In this document: in pieces, positions 1-5,935 of the stretch | Layout: each line of letters begins with the position of its first letter | How positions within the stretch are numbered: the first letter of the stretch is position 1 | Assembly (NCBI GenBank): GCA_030617485.1 | Contig: JAUWVK010000100.1 | Span: forward strand, 1-5,935 | Length of the DNA: 5,935 nucleotides | From: Gammaproteobacteria bacterium | Lineage (GTDB): Bacteria > Pseudomonadota > Gammaproteobacteria > SZUA-152 | Direction of reading: 5' to 3' | The notes under the pieces: model-generated | Databases searched by the model: none | Told to the model about the DNA's origin: nothing | What the model saw: only the letters and a program-made list of their open reading frames with translations | Program-made: the position numbers and the translations under genes

Positions 1-7
1 AGATACC

Positions 8-1177
8 GTGACAGATAATTCTCCCCACATAGCCCGCCGCATGGCGGACATCGAACCTTTTCATGTAATGGACTTATTGGCTAGAGCTCGCGCTTTGGAA
101 GCGCAGGGTAAAGACATTGTGCACATGGAAATTGGTGAGCCCGATTTTGTAACACCCGAACCGATTTGTGAGGCGGCCAAGCGCGCCATTGATGCCGGTC
201 TTACCCATTACACTCCAGCCGTGGGGCTGCCGGCACTGCGCGAATCCATAAGCGATTTTTACCAAAGCGAATACGGCGCGTCTGTTTCGCCTGAACGTAT
301 TTTGATTACTCCTGGTGCCTCCGGAGCCTTGTTGCTAACCATGGGTGTGCTGGTAGACCCGGGTGATGAAGTCATTATGGCTGACCCTGGCTATCCGTGT
401 AATCGACATTTTGCGCGTTTGATGGAAGGAAAAGCAGTGGGCGTGCCTGTGGGCATGGAAACGGAATATCAACTGAATGCATCGTTACTGGAAATACACT
501 GGAATAAGGAAACTGTTGCAGCACTTCTGGCTTCACCGTCAAATCCTACTGGCACGCTTGTGCCTCGCGAAAATTTACAGGCTATGTCAGATGTCGTGCA
601 GTCACGTGGCGGACGGTTGGTGGTCGATGAGATTTATCATGGGCTCATATATGAGGGAAATGTAGGTACTGCATTATCACTTTCAGATGATTTGTTTGTG
701 ATTAACAGCTTTTCAAAATACTTCTGTATGACCGGCTGGCGGCTTGGGTGGTTGGTGGCGCCGGAGGCCTACGTTCATGAGCTGGATAAGCTGGCACAAA
801 ATATTTTTCTCGCTGCACCAACTATTGCACAGCATGCGGCATTGGCTGCCTTTGAACCTGAGGCGCGCGCTATCCTGAACGAGCGGCGAGACGTTTATCG
901 CCAGAGACGGGATTTTTTATTACCGGCATTACGTGAACTTGGTTTTGATGTTCCGGTTGTGCCGCAGGGTGCATTTTATATTTATGCTAACTGTTCTCGT
1001 TTTACGGATAATAGCTATGTTTTTGCTAATGAGTTGTTAGAACAAGCGGGCGTTGCAATAACGCCAGGGCGTGATTTTGGTGCTAATGAGCCAGAGCAAC
1101 ATGTGCGATTTTCATACACGACTTCGCTGGAGCGATTAAAAGAAGGGGTTGGTCGTTTGAGAGCCTTCTTGAAATAA
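8..1177 (+). CDS. PLP-dependent class I/II aminotransferase
   Basis: A cytosolic fold-type I aminotransferase of the AspC/AlaA-like group, which moves an amino group between an amino acid and a 2-oxo acid using pyridoxal phosphate. Seen in the 389-residue product: IGEPDF at 42-47 near the substrate site, SPSNPTGT around N179, DEIY with D207 and Y210 for the cofactor ring, SFSK with the Schiff-base lysine K237, GWRLGW with R245, and HVRFSY with R367, the expected substrate-carboxylate arginine. All key residues are present and the length is normal, so the enzyme should be active. Substrate cannot be told from sequence. The start is uncertain: GTG at 8 has only 7 bases of upstream sequence and no visible ribosome site, and ATG at 41 (residue 12) also lacks one. 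I prefer GTG because relatives, as I recall, carry about ten residues before RMADIEPFHV. It converges on the minus-strand genes. Confidence 0.93.
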   Translation: MTDNSPHIARRMADIEPFHVMDLLARARALEAQGKDIVHMEIGEPDFVTPEPICEAAKRAIDAGLTHYTPAVGLPALRESISDFYQSEYGASVSPERILITPGASGALLLTMGVLVDPGDEVIMADPGYPCNRHFARLMEGKAVGVPVGMETEYQLNASLLEIHWNKETVAALLASPSNPTGTLVPRENLQAMSDVVQSRGGRLVVDEIYHGLIYEGNVGTALSLSDDLFVINSFSKYFCMTGWRLGWLVAPEAYVHELDKLAQNIFLAAPTIAQHAALAAFEPEARAILNERRDVYRQRRDFLLPALRELGFDVPVVPQGAFYIYANCSRFTDNSYVFANELLEQAGVAITPGRDFGANEPEQHVRFSYTTSLERLKEGVGRLRAFLK

Positions 1178-1192
1178 AGAGTGGGAAAAAAG

Positions 1193-1453
1193 TTAGTTTT
1201 TTAGTTTATCTTTCAGTTTTTCACAGTTGCGGTTAGTAAATCTCTCTTTGTATTTTTTTCGTTGTTGTTTCCAGTTTTCCATCTTTTTAGCGGATTCGCC
1301 CATCTTCCTTAAGCTCGAATAGTAACGAATCTTGTCGCTAACTTTTTGGCAGTACTCAAGAGAGCCTTGCGACGCGTTTGCAGGTGGCGTGAGAAATATC
1401 AATAGGCTAACTAATGAGATAAAGAAAGCTGGGAAACTCTTATTATGGCGCAT
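1193..1453 (-). CDS. small secreted, strongly basic hypothetical protein
   Basis: I do not recognise a named family. The 86-residue product begins with a clear Sec signal peptide: charged start (R2, K5), hydrophobic core at about 7-22, and a signal peptidase I site after ANA (25-27). The predicted mature protein is about 59 residues with two cysteines (C35, C77) that could form one disulfide. By my count it has 18 Lys/Arg against 7 Asp/Glu, and a probably helical, K/R-rich centre around WKQQRKKYKERF. No lipobox is seen, so it should be periplasmic or released. An ATG eight codons further upstream (1475-1477) is possible, but the start at 1453 has an AAGG ribosome site at 1464-1467 and puts the charged residues directly before the hydrophobic core. 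Its ATG overlaps the stop of the preceding peptidase gene (TAATG), implying coupled translation. I have a vague, unverified memory of similar short secreted proteins in other gammaproteobacteria. Confidence 0.75.
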   Translation of the reverse strand: MRHNKSFPAFFISLVSLLIFLTPPANASQGSLEYCQKVSDKIRYYSSLRKMGESAKKMENWKQQRKKYKERFTNRNCEKLKDKLKN

Positions 1454-1863
1454 TAAATGATTACCTTGATAAACCATTTTGGTTTCATGCGTCCAAAATC
1501 AGTGCGGATATTTGATTTTAATGCTTTCCTGGAATCAAGCACATATTCTCTTTCGTTTTCCCTGACAAAAACAACCCAATGCCAATAGGCTATACCATTT
1601 TCCTTGTGCCATTTGATGGCGAGTAATGCGCAGTCTGGCAAAGATTCCCAATTACTAAAAGGTGTTTCAGATGAGCTTGTGGTTATACCAAGTTTTCTCA
1701 AAATAGCACGGACAGGTTTTGTGCTTGACCATAGCGTTGAATCTTCAGCGGTTATCCCAAGACTGTTGGCGATCTGCTTTGCCTTTGTATAAGAAACACC
1801 CGCGATAGCGGCCGAGCTGGCGATGGCGCAGCCCGTTTGCTCACGCTGGATAACTGGTTTCAT
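1453..1863 (-). CDS. stand-alone C39-like (papain-fold) cysteine peptidase
   Basis: A 136-residue protein with the catalytic layout of C39-type cysteine peptidases, the fold found in leader-peptide-cleaving bacteriocin exporters. Seen: Q6 exactly six residues before C12 (Q-x5-C), as for the oxyanion-hole Gln and nucleophile; HWVVFV with H95; and YVLDS with D110, fifteen residues after the His, a typical C39 spacing. There is no transporter or ATPase domain and no signal peptide or membrane segment, so it is a free cytosolic domain unless another partner moves it. Only the fold and the Cys-His-Asp set support peptidase activity; substrate is unknown, and it may act on a peptide or as an amidase-like enzyme. 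An in-frame stop four codons before the ATG fixes the start, but no good ribosome site is seen. The gene lies 33 bp after cysZ and its stop overlaps the start of the secreted basic protein. GC over 1201-1860 is about 42% by hand count. Confidence 0.72.
   Translation of the reverse strand: MKPVIQREQTGCAIASSAAIAGVSYTKAKQIANSLGITAEDSTLWSSTKPVRAILRKLGITTSSSETPFSNWESLPDCALLAIKWHKENGIAYWHWVVFVRENEREYVLDSRKALKSNIRTDFGRMKPKWFIKVII
1464..1467 (-). promoter_or_regulatory. ribosome binding site deciding the start of the basic protein
   Basis: AAGG on the minus strand lies 10 bases before the ATG at 1453-1451. The alternative ATG at 1477-1475 has no comparable site, which favours the shorter form. The site lies inside the end of the peptidase gene, as expected for coupled translation. 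Confidence 0.5.
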
Positions 1864-1896
1864 GATTTTCGGTTATAACTCGTTAACGCACATTTT

Positions 1897-2631
1897 TTAT
1901 GATGAGTCACGAAATTGTTTTACCCACATGGCAGTTGCGCCTGCCACTGCGGCGGGCATTACCAGGAAGTTGAGAATGGGAATCATGGTGGCAATGGTTA
2001 CGGTGCCGCCAAAACCCATTGATAAAAATCTTTTACTCCCGATGCGTTGTTTTTGTTCGTCAGAACGTAAGCCATGATTGCCCATGGGGTAGTCTACGTA
2101 TTCGACTGTTAACATCCAGGCGCTAAAGGCTAGCCATGTAAACGGCGCAATAATGTTAACAACAGGCACAAGGAACAAGGCCAGGAACGGGATAGACCAG
2201 GCAACCATGTAAAGCAGTTTTTTTATTTCATCTACCATCGTGGGGGCGAGTTCTGCCAGCATCTTTTTCCAGCCACCAGCATTGTCGGGGCGCTGGCCGG
2301 TTAAATGATATTCGACTGCTTCGGCCAGCAGTCCATTGAATGGTGCGCCAATGAGATTGGCCAGTATGGTGAAGGTAAAAAACAGAATCAGTAAGGTTGA
2401 GATTGCAAATAAAACCCAGAACAACCATTCCAGAAATTGTAACCACTCTGGAATTTCAGGCATTAGCCAATTCATGAAGGTTTCGAATTGGCTGGCGCCA
2501 AACCAGATCAGTCCTGCAAAAAGTAGCACATTAATCAGTAATGGTATTGCAACATAAGACCTGAGCTCTGATCGAAAAATCAGTCTCAAGCCCTGTAAAA
2601 AATATAAAATACCAGCGAAAGGATTGCTCAT
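1897..2631 (-). CDS. cysZ: CysZ-family sulfate transport membrane protein
   Basis: An inner-membrane protein of the CysZ (EI24) family, which in Escherichia coli allows sulfate uptake for cysteine synthesis. The 244 residues are close to the family length of about 250. Seen: hydrophobic segments at roughly 27-45, 68-96, 140-157, 160-175 and 205-235. The family signatures are present: IGAPFNGLLAEAVE at 94-107 and EYVDYPMGNHGL at 177-188. The N-terminal NPFAGILYFLQGLRLI also fits the family. Its ATG overlaps the kinase TGA in an ATGA arrangement (2628-2631), so translation is probably coupled to the kinase; the upstream ribosome site is weak (AAAAGA). No other cysteine-pathway gene is in view, and the link to a sugar kinase and queF is probably an operon of convenience. 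The 3' neighbour is the C39-like gene, 33 bp on. Confidence 0.93.
   Translation of the reverse strand: MSNPFAGILYFLQGLRLIFRSELRSYVAIPLLINVLLFAGLIWFGASQFETFMNWLMPEIPEWLQFLEWLFWVLFAISTLLILFFTFTILANLIGAPFNGLLAEAVEYHLTGQRPDNAGGWKKMLAELAPTMVDEIKKLLYMVAWSIPFLALFLVPVVNIIAPFTWLAFSAWMLTVEYVDYPMGNHGLRSDEQKQRIGSKRFLSMGFGGTVTIATMIPILNFLVMPAAVAGATAMWVKQFRDSS
2628..2631 (-). other. ATGA stop-start overlap, kinase to cysZ
   Basis: The cysZ ATG and the kinase TGA share bases in a 4-bp overlap on the minus strand. This arrangement usually means ribosomes finishing the kinase re-start on cysZ, so both are made from one message. Confidence 0.85.
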
Positions 2632-3983
2632 TCTTTTAATAGTCCAGGTAATAGTCCATGTGTCTGCCCAGATTTTGCCAGTAGTGCAGCACCGTAGGCC
2701 GCTTCTGTGTGGTTAGCATTAATCATTTTAGTGTTTAGCTTCTCTGTGTTTAGTAGTGTTGCTCGGATTTTTGTCCAGGCTGGATTTTTTGCGCCTCCAC
2801 CTGTCGTACGCACGGAGGTGGGAATAGGTGCGCCAAGATCAGCCAGCAATTGGTAACCTTTTACTTCTATTTGTGCGATGCCTTCCAGTATACCCTGAAA
2901 AAATTCAATATCGTTTTCTGGGCGTGGCTCTAGCCGTGATTTTAGTTGGGCATCGTTTACAGGGAAACGTTCTCCAGTAGCAGGTAAGGGGTAATAATCC
3001 AGTCCGGTTTGTATTTCTGGATTTAACTGTGGCGTCATTGTCTCTAATTGTTCCGTTGAAAAAAACTGGCGTAAAACAGAGCCGCCGGTGTTGGATGCGC
3101 CGCCTATTAACCATTGTTCACCACCTGCATGGAAAAGTGGCTGGCTATAAACGCCGTACTCTGGCGCGAACACCGGTTTGTCGGAAATGATTTTAAGTAC
3201 CAGAGTTGAGCCGAGGGCAGTAACGGCTTCACCTTTTTTGCTTGCGCCTGTGGCCATGAATGAAGCCGTACTGTCTGTGGTGCCGGCAACAATTTGTGTT
3301 GTTGCAGGAAAGTTAAATTGTTTTGCGAGTTCGGGCGTTAAGTAAGCAACTGGTGTTCCAGGAACTACAACTTTGGGTAGAATTTCCAAAGGTATATTTG
3401 CTTTATTCAATAAGGTGTTAACCCAGGCTGGCCATGATTTTTTTTCCGCATCAAAACCCAGTTTCAGGGAGTTGTTGTAATCACTGATACCAAATTGCCC
3501 GCTGAGTTTTCCAGTGATCCAGTCTGCCTGATGCAGTGCGTGATACGCGCCAGTGGGTGAGCTGTTTTCATACAGCCAAAGCAATTTTGCCAGCGCACAA
3601 CTTGCACCTTGCGCAGCAGTATTGGCTGACGCAACCTGGGCGATTTGTTTTGCTTGTTGAGTTGCTCTCGCATCGTTGTACATGAGAGCTGGACCAAGAG
3701 GTGTGCCTGCTTCGTCGGTTAGTAACAATGTTGCCGAAGTGCCATCGACTGCGATTGCAGCAACTTCATTTGAATTTATTTTTTTTGTTAGTTTGGAAAG
3801 GCAAAGACAGACGGCATCCCACCAAAGATGCGCATCCTGTTCGATACCGCTTTGGTTACCGACGGTCATTCGTTTTGGCAATGGCAAGTCTATAGCGGCG
3901 TTGCCCTGAATATCACCATGCTCATCGATGGCAACGGCTCTACAACCGGAGGTACCTAAATCAATGCCAATGAACAGAGCCAA
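2628..3983 (-). CDS. FGGY-family sugar kinase, D-ribulose kinase-like
   Basis: A cytosolic ATP-dependent kinase of the FGGY family. The 451-residue product has GIDLGTSG (6-13; D8 and T11 contact phosphate), AVDGTSAT (78-85), HQADW (151-155), SDYNNSLKLG (167-176), the catalytic base D237 in GTTDSTASF, LGST (258-261), GGASNTGG (294-301), and the adenine-site stretch TGGGAKNPAW (394-403). The pattern GTSAT, SDYNN-LK-G and GGASNTGG matches, from memory, the cyanobacterial/plant kinases SePSK and AtXK-1, which phosphorylate D-ribulose, more than classical XylB; it is also shorter than most XylB proteins (about 480-500). Substrate is therefore inferred. The start is TTG at 3983: an in-frame stop lies a few codons upstream, and the next Met (M39) would remove the phosphate-binding loop. 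The ribosome site is poor, so expression may be low or coupled to queF, 43 bp upstream. The stop overlaps the cysZ start. Confidence 0.9.
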   Translation of the reverse strand: MALFIGIDLGTSGCRAVAIDEHGDIQGNAAIDLPLPKRMTVGNQSGIEQDAHLWWDAVCLCLSKLTKKINSNEVAAIAVDGTSATLLLTDEAGTPLGPALMYNDARATQQAKQIAQVASANTAAQGASCALAKLLWLYENSSPTGAYHALHQADWITGKLSGQFGISDYNNSLKLGFDAEKKSWPAWVNTLLNKANIPLEILPKVVVPGTPVAYLTPELAKQFNFPATTQIVAGTTDSTASFMATGASKKGEAVTALGSTLVLKIISDKPVFAPEYGVYSQPLFHAGGEQWLIGGASNTGGSVLRQFFSTEQLETMTPQLNPEIQTGLDYYPLPATGERFPVNDAQLKSRLEPRPENDIEFFQGILEGIAQIEVKGYQLLADLGAPIPTSVRTTGGGAKNPAWTKIRATLLNTEKLNTKMINANHTEAAYGAALLAKSGQTHGLLPGLLKE

Positions 3984-3997
3984 GGTTTGCTGAATCT

Positions 3998-4023
3998 ATT
4001 AGTAAAAATGAATTAGTAAAAAT
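3998..4023. repeat. two tandem 12-bp direct repeats in the queF-kinase gap
   Basis: ATTAGTAAAAAT occurs at 3998-4009 and again at 4012-4023, perfectly matched with a 14-bp period. The pair fills most of the 43-bp gap between the queF stop and the kinase TTG start. On the minus strand each copy reads ATTTTTACTAAT, so each includes a weak -10-like TACTAAT. It may be a small slippage duplication or a paired operator/promoter element for the kinase. Confidence 0.8.
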
Positions 4024-4026
4024 AAA

Positions 4027-4416
4027 TCAGGGAAGCATGACAGGTTCGGGTGCTTGCCAGCCGGGTTTTCGATGTTCAACGATAACGGACGTGTAAATGC
4101 CACCGCGTACGTTGAATTCACCCGTCAGGCGCATAAAGCGGGGGTCACATGCAGCGACCAGATCACCCAGTATCTGGTTGGTCACGGCTTCGTGAAAGGT
4201 GCCTTCGTCGCGGAAGGACCACATGTACATTTTCAGTGATTTCAGTTCCACGCAGGCTTTGTCGGCGATGTATTCGATTTCAAACGTGGCGAAATCCGGC
4301 TGTCCCGTTTTAGGGCACAGGCAGGTGAATTCGGGGACATCGATGCGAATGGTGTAATCACGCTCTGGATGAGGGTTCTCAAAAGTTTCGAGTGTTTTGC
4401 TGGGTTGGCTCGGCAT
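4027..4416 (-). CDS. queF: NADPH-dependent preQ0 reductase QueF, short form
   Basis: QueF reduces the nitrile 7-cyano-7-deazaguanine (preQ0) to the amine preQ1 with NADPH, a cytosolic step of queuosine synthesis for the wobble base of tRNAs for Asp, Asn, His and Tyr. Seen in 129 residues: [14 protein letters not shown] with the nucleophile C34 and the acid D41, the QueF motif beginning at E57 ([12 protein letters not shown]), and H75-E76 in GTFHE for substrate binding; NVRGGI (102-107) follows. These align by eye with Bacillus subtilis QueF (C55, D62, E97). It is the short single-domain type; the E. coli enzyme is a two-domain protein of about 280 residues, so the short form in this setting is notable. 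The start is fixed: an in-frame TAA lies two codons before the ATG, and AGGG (4425-4428) sits 8 bases upstream. It is divergent from smc and first of the minus-strand set. Confidence 0.96.
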   Translation of the reverse strand: MPSQPSKTLETFENPHPERDYTIRIDVPEFTCLCPKTGQPDFATFEIEYIADKACVELKSLKMYMWSFRDEGTFHEAVTNQILGDLVAACDPRFMRLTGEFNVRGGIYTSVIVEHRKPGWQAPEPVMLP

Positions 4417-4424
4417 GTCTTAGG

Positions 4425-4428
4425 CCCT
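4425..4428 (-). promoter_or_regulatory. queF ribosome binding site
   Basis: AGGG on the minus strand, 8 bases before the queF ATG. Together with the in-frame TAA at 4422-4420 it fixes the queF start. Confidence 0.6.
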
Positions 4429-4481
4429 ATTTTCTATTCTGGTTGGTTGAAAAATGTACTCTGGGTCTTCATTCCTCAAAT

Positions 4482-4502
4482 CACTAATTAAAATAAGTAG
4501 TG
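4482..4502. repeat. AT-rich imperfect palindrome upstream of queF
   Basis: CACTA at 4482-4486 pairs with TAGTG at 4498-4502, with three more inner A-T pairs after one mismatch and an AAA loop. It lies 65 bp before the queF start on the queF leader side. There is no following T-run on the minus strand, so it is not a terminator of that strand; it could be a regulator site or a weak hairpin. Confidence 0.5.
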
Positions 4503-4628
4503 AAAACAAGCCCTAAAAATGGACTGTGAAAGAGATGTGTAAGATACCGGAAATGGAGCCAATTCTCATCATTTTCGACGTTTTGTTGATCACCACGGAG
4601 AGACCACGTAACCCGAATGAAGTCAATG

Positions 4629-4657
4629 TTGTGCGTCGGTCGTGCGTCCGGTATCTT
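4629..4657 (+). promoter_or_regulatory. possible sigma-70 promoter for smc
   Basis: TTGTGC (4629-4634) and TATCTT (4652-4657) are separated by 17 bp. Matches to consensus are only 3 of 6 and 4 of 6, so this is a weak candidate. The -10 lies in the right arm of the inverted repeat, which would put the promoter under any factor bound there. TACAAT at 4665-4670 is a better -10 by itself but has no -35 at the right distance. Confidence 0.25.
4631..4652. repeat. near-tandem 11-bp repeat
   Basis: GTGCGTCGGTC (4631-4641) is followed at once by GTGCGTCCGGT (4642-4652). The first seven bases are identical and the rest diverges. The second copy runs into the right arm of the inverted repeat, so it may be part of the same structured element. 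Confidence 0.5.
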
Positions 4658-4711
4658 CCCCCCTTACAATACAAAAAGTCCTCTAATTAGCTATCTGAAG
4701 TAAGTACCAAT

Positions 4712-5935
4712 ATGCGTTTAACCAAGATCAAACTGGCCGGTTTCAAATCCTTTGTTGACCCTACAAGTATACCCTTGCCTTCCAATCTGATTGGTGTGGT
4801 GGGTCCCAATGGCTGTGGCAAATCCAACGTGATTGACGCCGTGCGCTGGGTGATGGGCGAGTCCTCGGCCAAACATCTGCGTGGCGACTCCATGGCAGAC
4901 GTCATTTTTAATGGTTCCAGTGCCCGCAAGCCGGTTGGTCAGGCCACCGTTGAGATGCTGTTTGATAATAGCGATGGCACCATTAAGGGCGAGTTTGCTG
5001 ATTACAACGAAATATCGATCCGACGCACGCTATCCCGCGACGGGCAATCTCAGTATTTTCTCAATGGTACCCGTTGTCGTCGCCGCGACGTCACCGGCAT
5101 TTTTCTGGGTACTGGTCTTGGCCCTCGCAGTTATTCCATTATCGAACAGGGTATGATTTCGCGTCTGATTGAGGCCAAACCCGAAGATCTGCGTAATTTC
5201 CTGGAAGAGGCAGCCGGTATTTCCAAGTACAAGGAACGGCGTCGGGAAACGGAAAATCGTATTCGACATACCCGTGAAAATCTTGATCGCCTGTCTGATT
5301 TGCGTGATGAACTGGGTAAGCAAATTGACCGCCTGCAACGCCAGTCCCGCAGCGCAGAAAAATACAAGGAATTTAAACAGGAAGAGCGCCTGCTCAAAGG
5401 TCAGCTCACGGCTCTGCGCTGGAAAGGCATGGATAGTCAGGCTGGCGAGCGTGAAAAGCAGATTCGTGAAAAAGAAGCGGCTTACGAGGAGCAGGTTGCT
5501 AAACAGCGTGCTATTGAAGCTGAGATTGAAAAACTTCGTGACCAGAATGTGGAAGCGACCGAAACCTTCAACGAGGTGCAGGGGCGTTACTACAGCGTTG
5601 GTGGTGATATTGCCCGAGTTGAACAATCTATCCAGCATGCCAATGAGCGTCGCACGGAACAGGAAGAAGAATTAAAGAAGGCAGAGCGGAGCTGGATTGA
5701 GTCTGAAACCCATTTAGCCTCGGATCGCAGCAAAATCGAAGAATTAACACAGTCACTGACCGAGCTTCAGCCTGATCTGGAAAAAACCCAGGCGACTCAG
5801 GAGGCTTCAGGTTCAGCTCTGGCCGCAGCCGAACAGGCCATGCATGACTGGCAGGTTAACTGGGATGAATTTAACCAGGCCTCTACCGAACCGGCTCGTG
5901 CAGCGGAAGTGGAGCGCACTCAAATTCAGAACCTT
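4712..5935 (+). CDS. smc: chromosome segregation protein SMC, N-terminal part (runs off the window)
   Basis: SMC is the ATPase subunit of the bacterial condensin that compacts and helps separate sister chromosomes, acting with ScpA and ScpB. The reading frame is open from the ATG for 408 codons to the window edge; the full family length is about 1,150-1,200 residues, so roughly two thirds is missing, including the hinge, returning coil, ABC signature and Walker B. Seen: the head opens with MRLTKIKLAGFKSF, Walker A GPNGCGKSN at 31-39 (K37), WVMGESSAKHLRG at 46-58, DVIFNGS at 63-69, the Q-loop Q146 in SIIEQGMIS, and LEEAAGISKYKERR at 164-178 leading into a long charged coiled coil to the edge. 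An in-frame TAG at 4688-4690 excludes a longer start; a weak GAAG (4697-4700) precedes the ATG by 11 bases. The presence of SMC, not MukB, suggests a Pseudomonas- or Cellvibrio-like lineage. In such genomes zipA and ligA often follow, outside this window. Confidence 0.97.
   Translation, partial: MRLTKIKLAGFKSFVDPTSIPLPSNLIGVVGPNGCGKSNVIDAVRWVMGESSAKHLRGDSMADVIFNGSSARKPVGQATVEMLFDNSDGTIKGEFADYNEISIRRTLSRDGQSQYFLNGTRCRRRDVTGIFLGTGLGPRSYSIIEQGMISRLIEAKPEDLRNFLEEAAGISKYKERRRETENRIRHTRENLDRLSDLRDELGKQIDRLQRQSRSAEKYKEFKQEERLLKGQLTALRWKGMDSQAGEREKQIREKEAAYEEQVAKQRAIEAEIEKLRDQNVEATETFNEVQGRYYSVGGDIARVEQSIQHANERRTEQEEELKKAERSWIESETHLASDRSKIEELTQSLTELQPDLEKTQATQEASGSALAAAEQAMHDWQVNWDEFNQASTEPARAAEVERTQIQNL

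Larger units (their letters stand above)
4541..4657. repeat. 117-bp unit bounded by an 11-bp perfect inverted repeat
   Basis: AAGATACCGGA at 4541-4551 is the exact reverse complement of TCCGGTATCTT at 4647-4657. The arms enclose 95 bp. Pairing stops on both sides (4540/4658 and 4552/4646 do not pair), so the ends are sharp. Read outward, each arm gives CCGGTATCTT. As RNA it could form a terminal stem; as DNA it could be the ends of a small non-coding mobile repeat or two sites for one regulator controlling both divergent genes. I see no target-site duplication (TGTGT on the left, CCCCC on the right), which argues against a recent transposon. Confidence 0.7.
4417..4711. other. divergent queF/smc intergenic region
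   Basis: This 295-bp gap must hold the 5' regions of both queF and smc. It contains an 11-bp inverted repeat (4541-4551 with 4647-4657), a near-tandem 11-bp repeat inside the right arm side (4631-4652), an AT-rich imperfect palindrome (4482-4502) and a 45-codon plus-strand open frame (4553-4690). I looked for a preQ1 riboswitch before queF and did not recognise one. No strong sigma-70 promoter stands out for queF. No tRNA or known RNA family is recognised. Confidence 0.7.

Noticed and set aside
1..8. AGATACCG at the very start of the window matches the left arm of the 4541-4657 inverted repeat.
   Set aside because: Only 8 bases match, the next base differs, and no partner arm was seen inside the aminotransferase gene. 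An 8-mer match in 6 kb is easily chance.
1186..1202. A6 and T6 runs between the two convergent genes, as a possible bidirectional terminator.
   Set aside because: The stem would contain only A-T pairs around a 5-base loop, too weak for a Rho-independent terminator.
1193..1863. Lower GC of the last two minus-strand genes as a sign of recent horizontal transfer.
   Set aside because: My hand count is about 42%, but part of the neighbouring kinase gene that I counted is about equally low, so composition does not set this pair apart.
4586..4614. TTGATC with TAACCC at 17-bp spacing as an smc promoter.
   Set aside because: The -10 hexamer is too far from consensus.
4511..4690. Minus-strand frame open for about 60 codons before queF, in the queF phase, interrupted by TAG and then by TAA just before the queF ATG.
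   Set aside because: It has no clear start with a ribosome site, only an ATGATG near its end giving 19 residues, and one long frame among six in 295 bp is not significant. It is not an N-terminal extension of queF.
5030..5638. A 202-codon open frame on the minus strand opposite smc.
   Set aside because: It is the antisense shadow of a clear smc coding sequence, whose plus-strand frame carries the SMC head motifs and coiled coil.

Overview
The window looks like chromosomal DNA of a non-enteric gammaproteobacterium, perhaps Cellvibrio-like. I infer this from the SMC protein at the right end, whose head resembles the gammaproteobacterial form (enterics use MukB instead), from CysZ, and from moderate GC. 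The genus is a guess.

Layout. The left end (8-1177, +) holds a complete class I/II PLP-dependent aminotransferase. It converges, with a 15-bp gap, on a five-gene set read on the minus strand. In transcription order these are queF (4416-4027), an FGGY sugar kinase resembling the D-ribulose kinases of cyanobacteria and plants (3983-2628), cysZ (2631-1897), a small stand-alone C39-like cysteine peptidase (1863-1453) and a short, secreted, very basic protein (1453-1193). Two junctions overlap: ATGA between kinase and cysZ, and TAATG between peptidase and basic protein. The other two gaps are 43 and 33 bp, so the set is probably one transcript or a few overlapping ones. The right end (4712 to the edge, +) is the first 408 codons of smc, divergent from queF. 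It is open at the window edge.

How the genes relate. QueF makes preQ1 for queuosine in tRNA, CysZ brings in sulfate, the kinase phosphorylates a free pentulose or similar sugar, and SMC organises the chromosome. These are metabolic and housekeeping roles with no obvious shared pathway. The final two minus-strand genes are different: a small predicted protease coupled by translation to a small cationic exported protein, neither with a known role. They are the best candidates here for an undescribed functional pair.

The only longer gene-free stretch is the 295-bp divergent queF/smc intergenic region. It contains an 11-bp perfect inverted repeat whose arms enclose about 95 bp, a short near-tandem repeat, an AT-rich imperfect palindrome and a 45-codon open frame in phase with smc. 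It could hold a structured RNA, a small mobile repeat or paired regulatory sites; the sequence alone does not decide. I see no tRNA, rRNA, CRISPR array, insertion sequence or convincing Rho-independent terminator.
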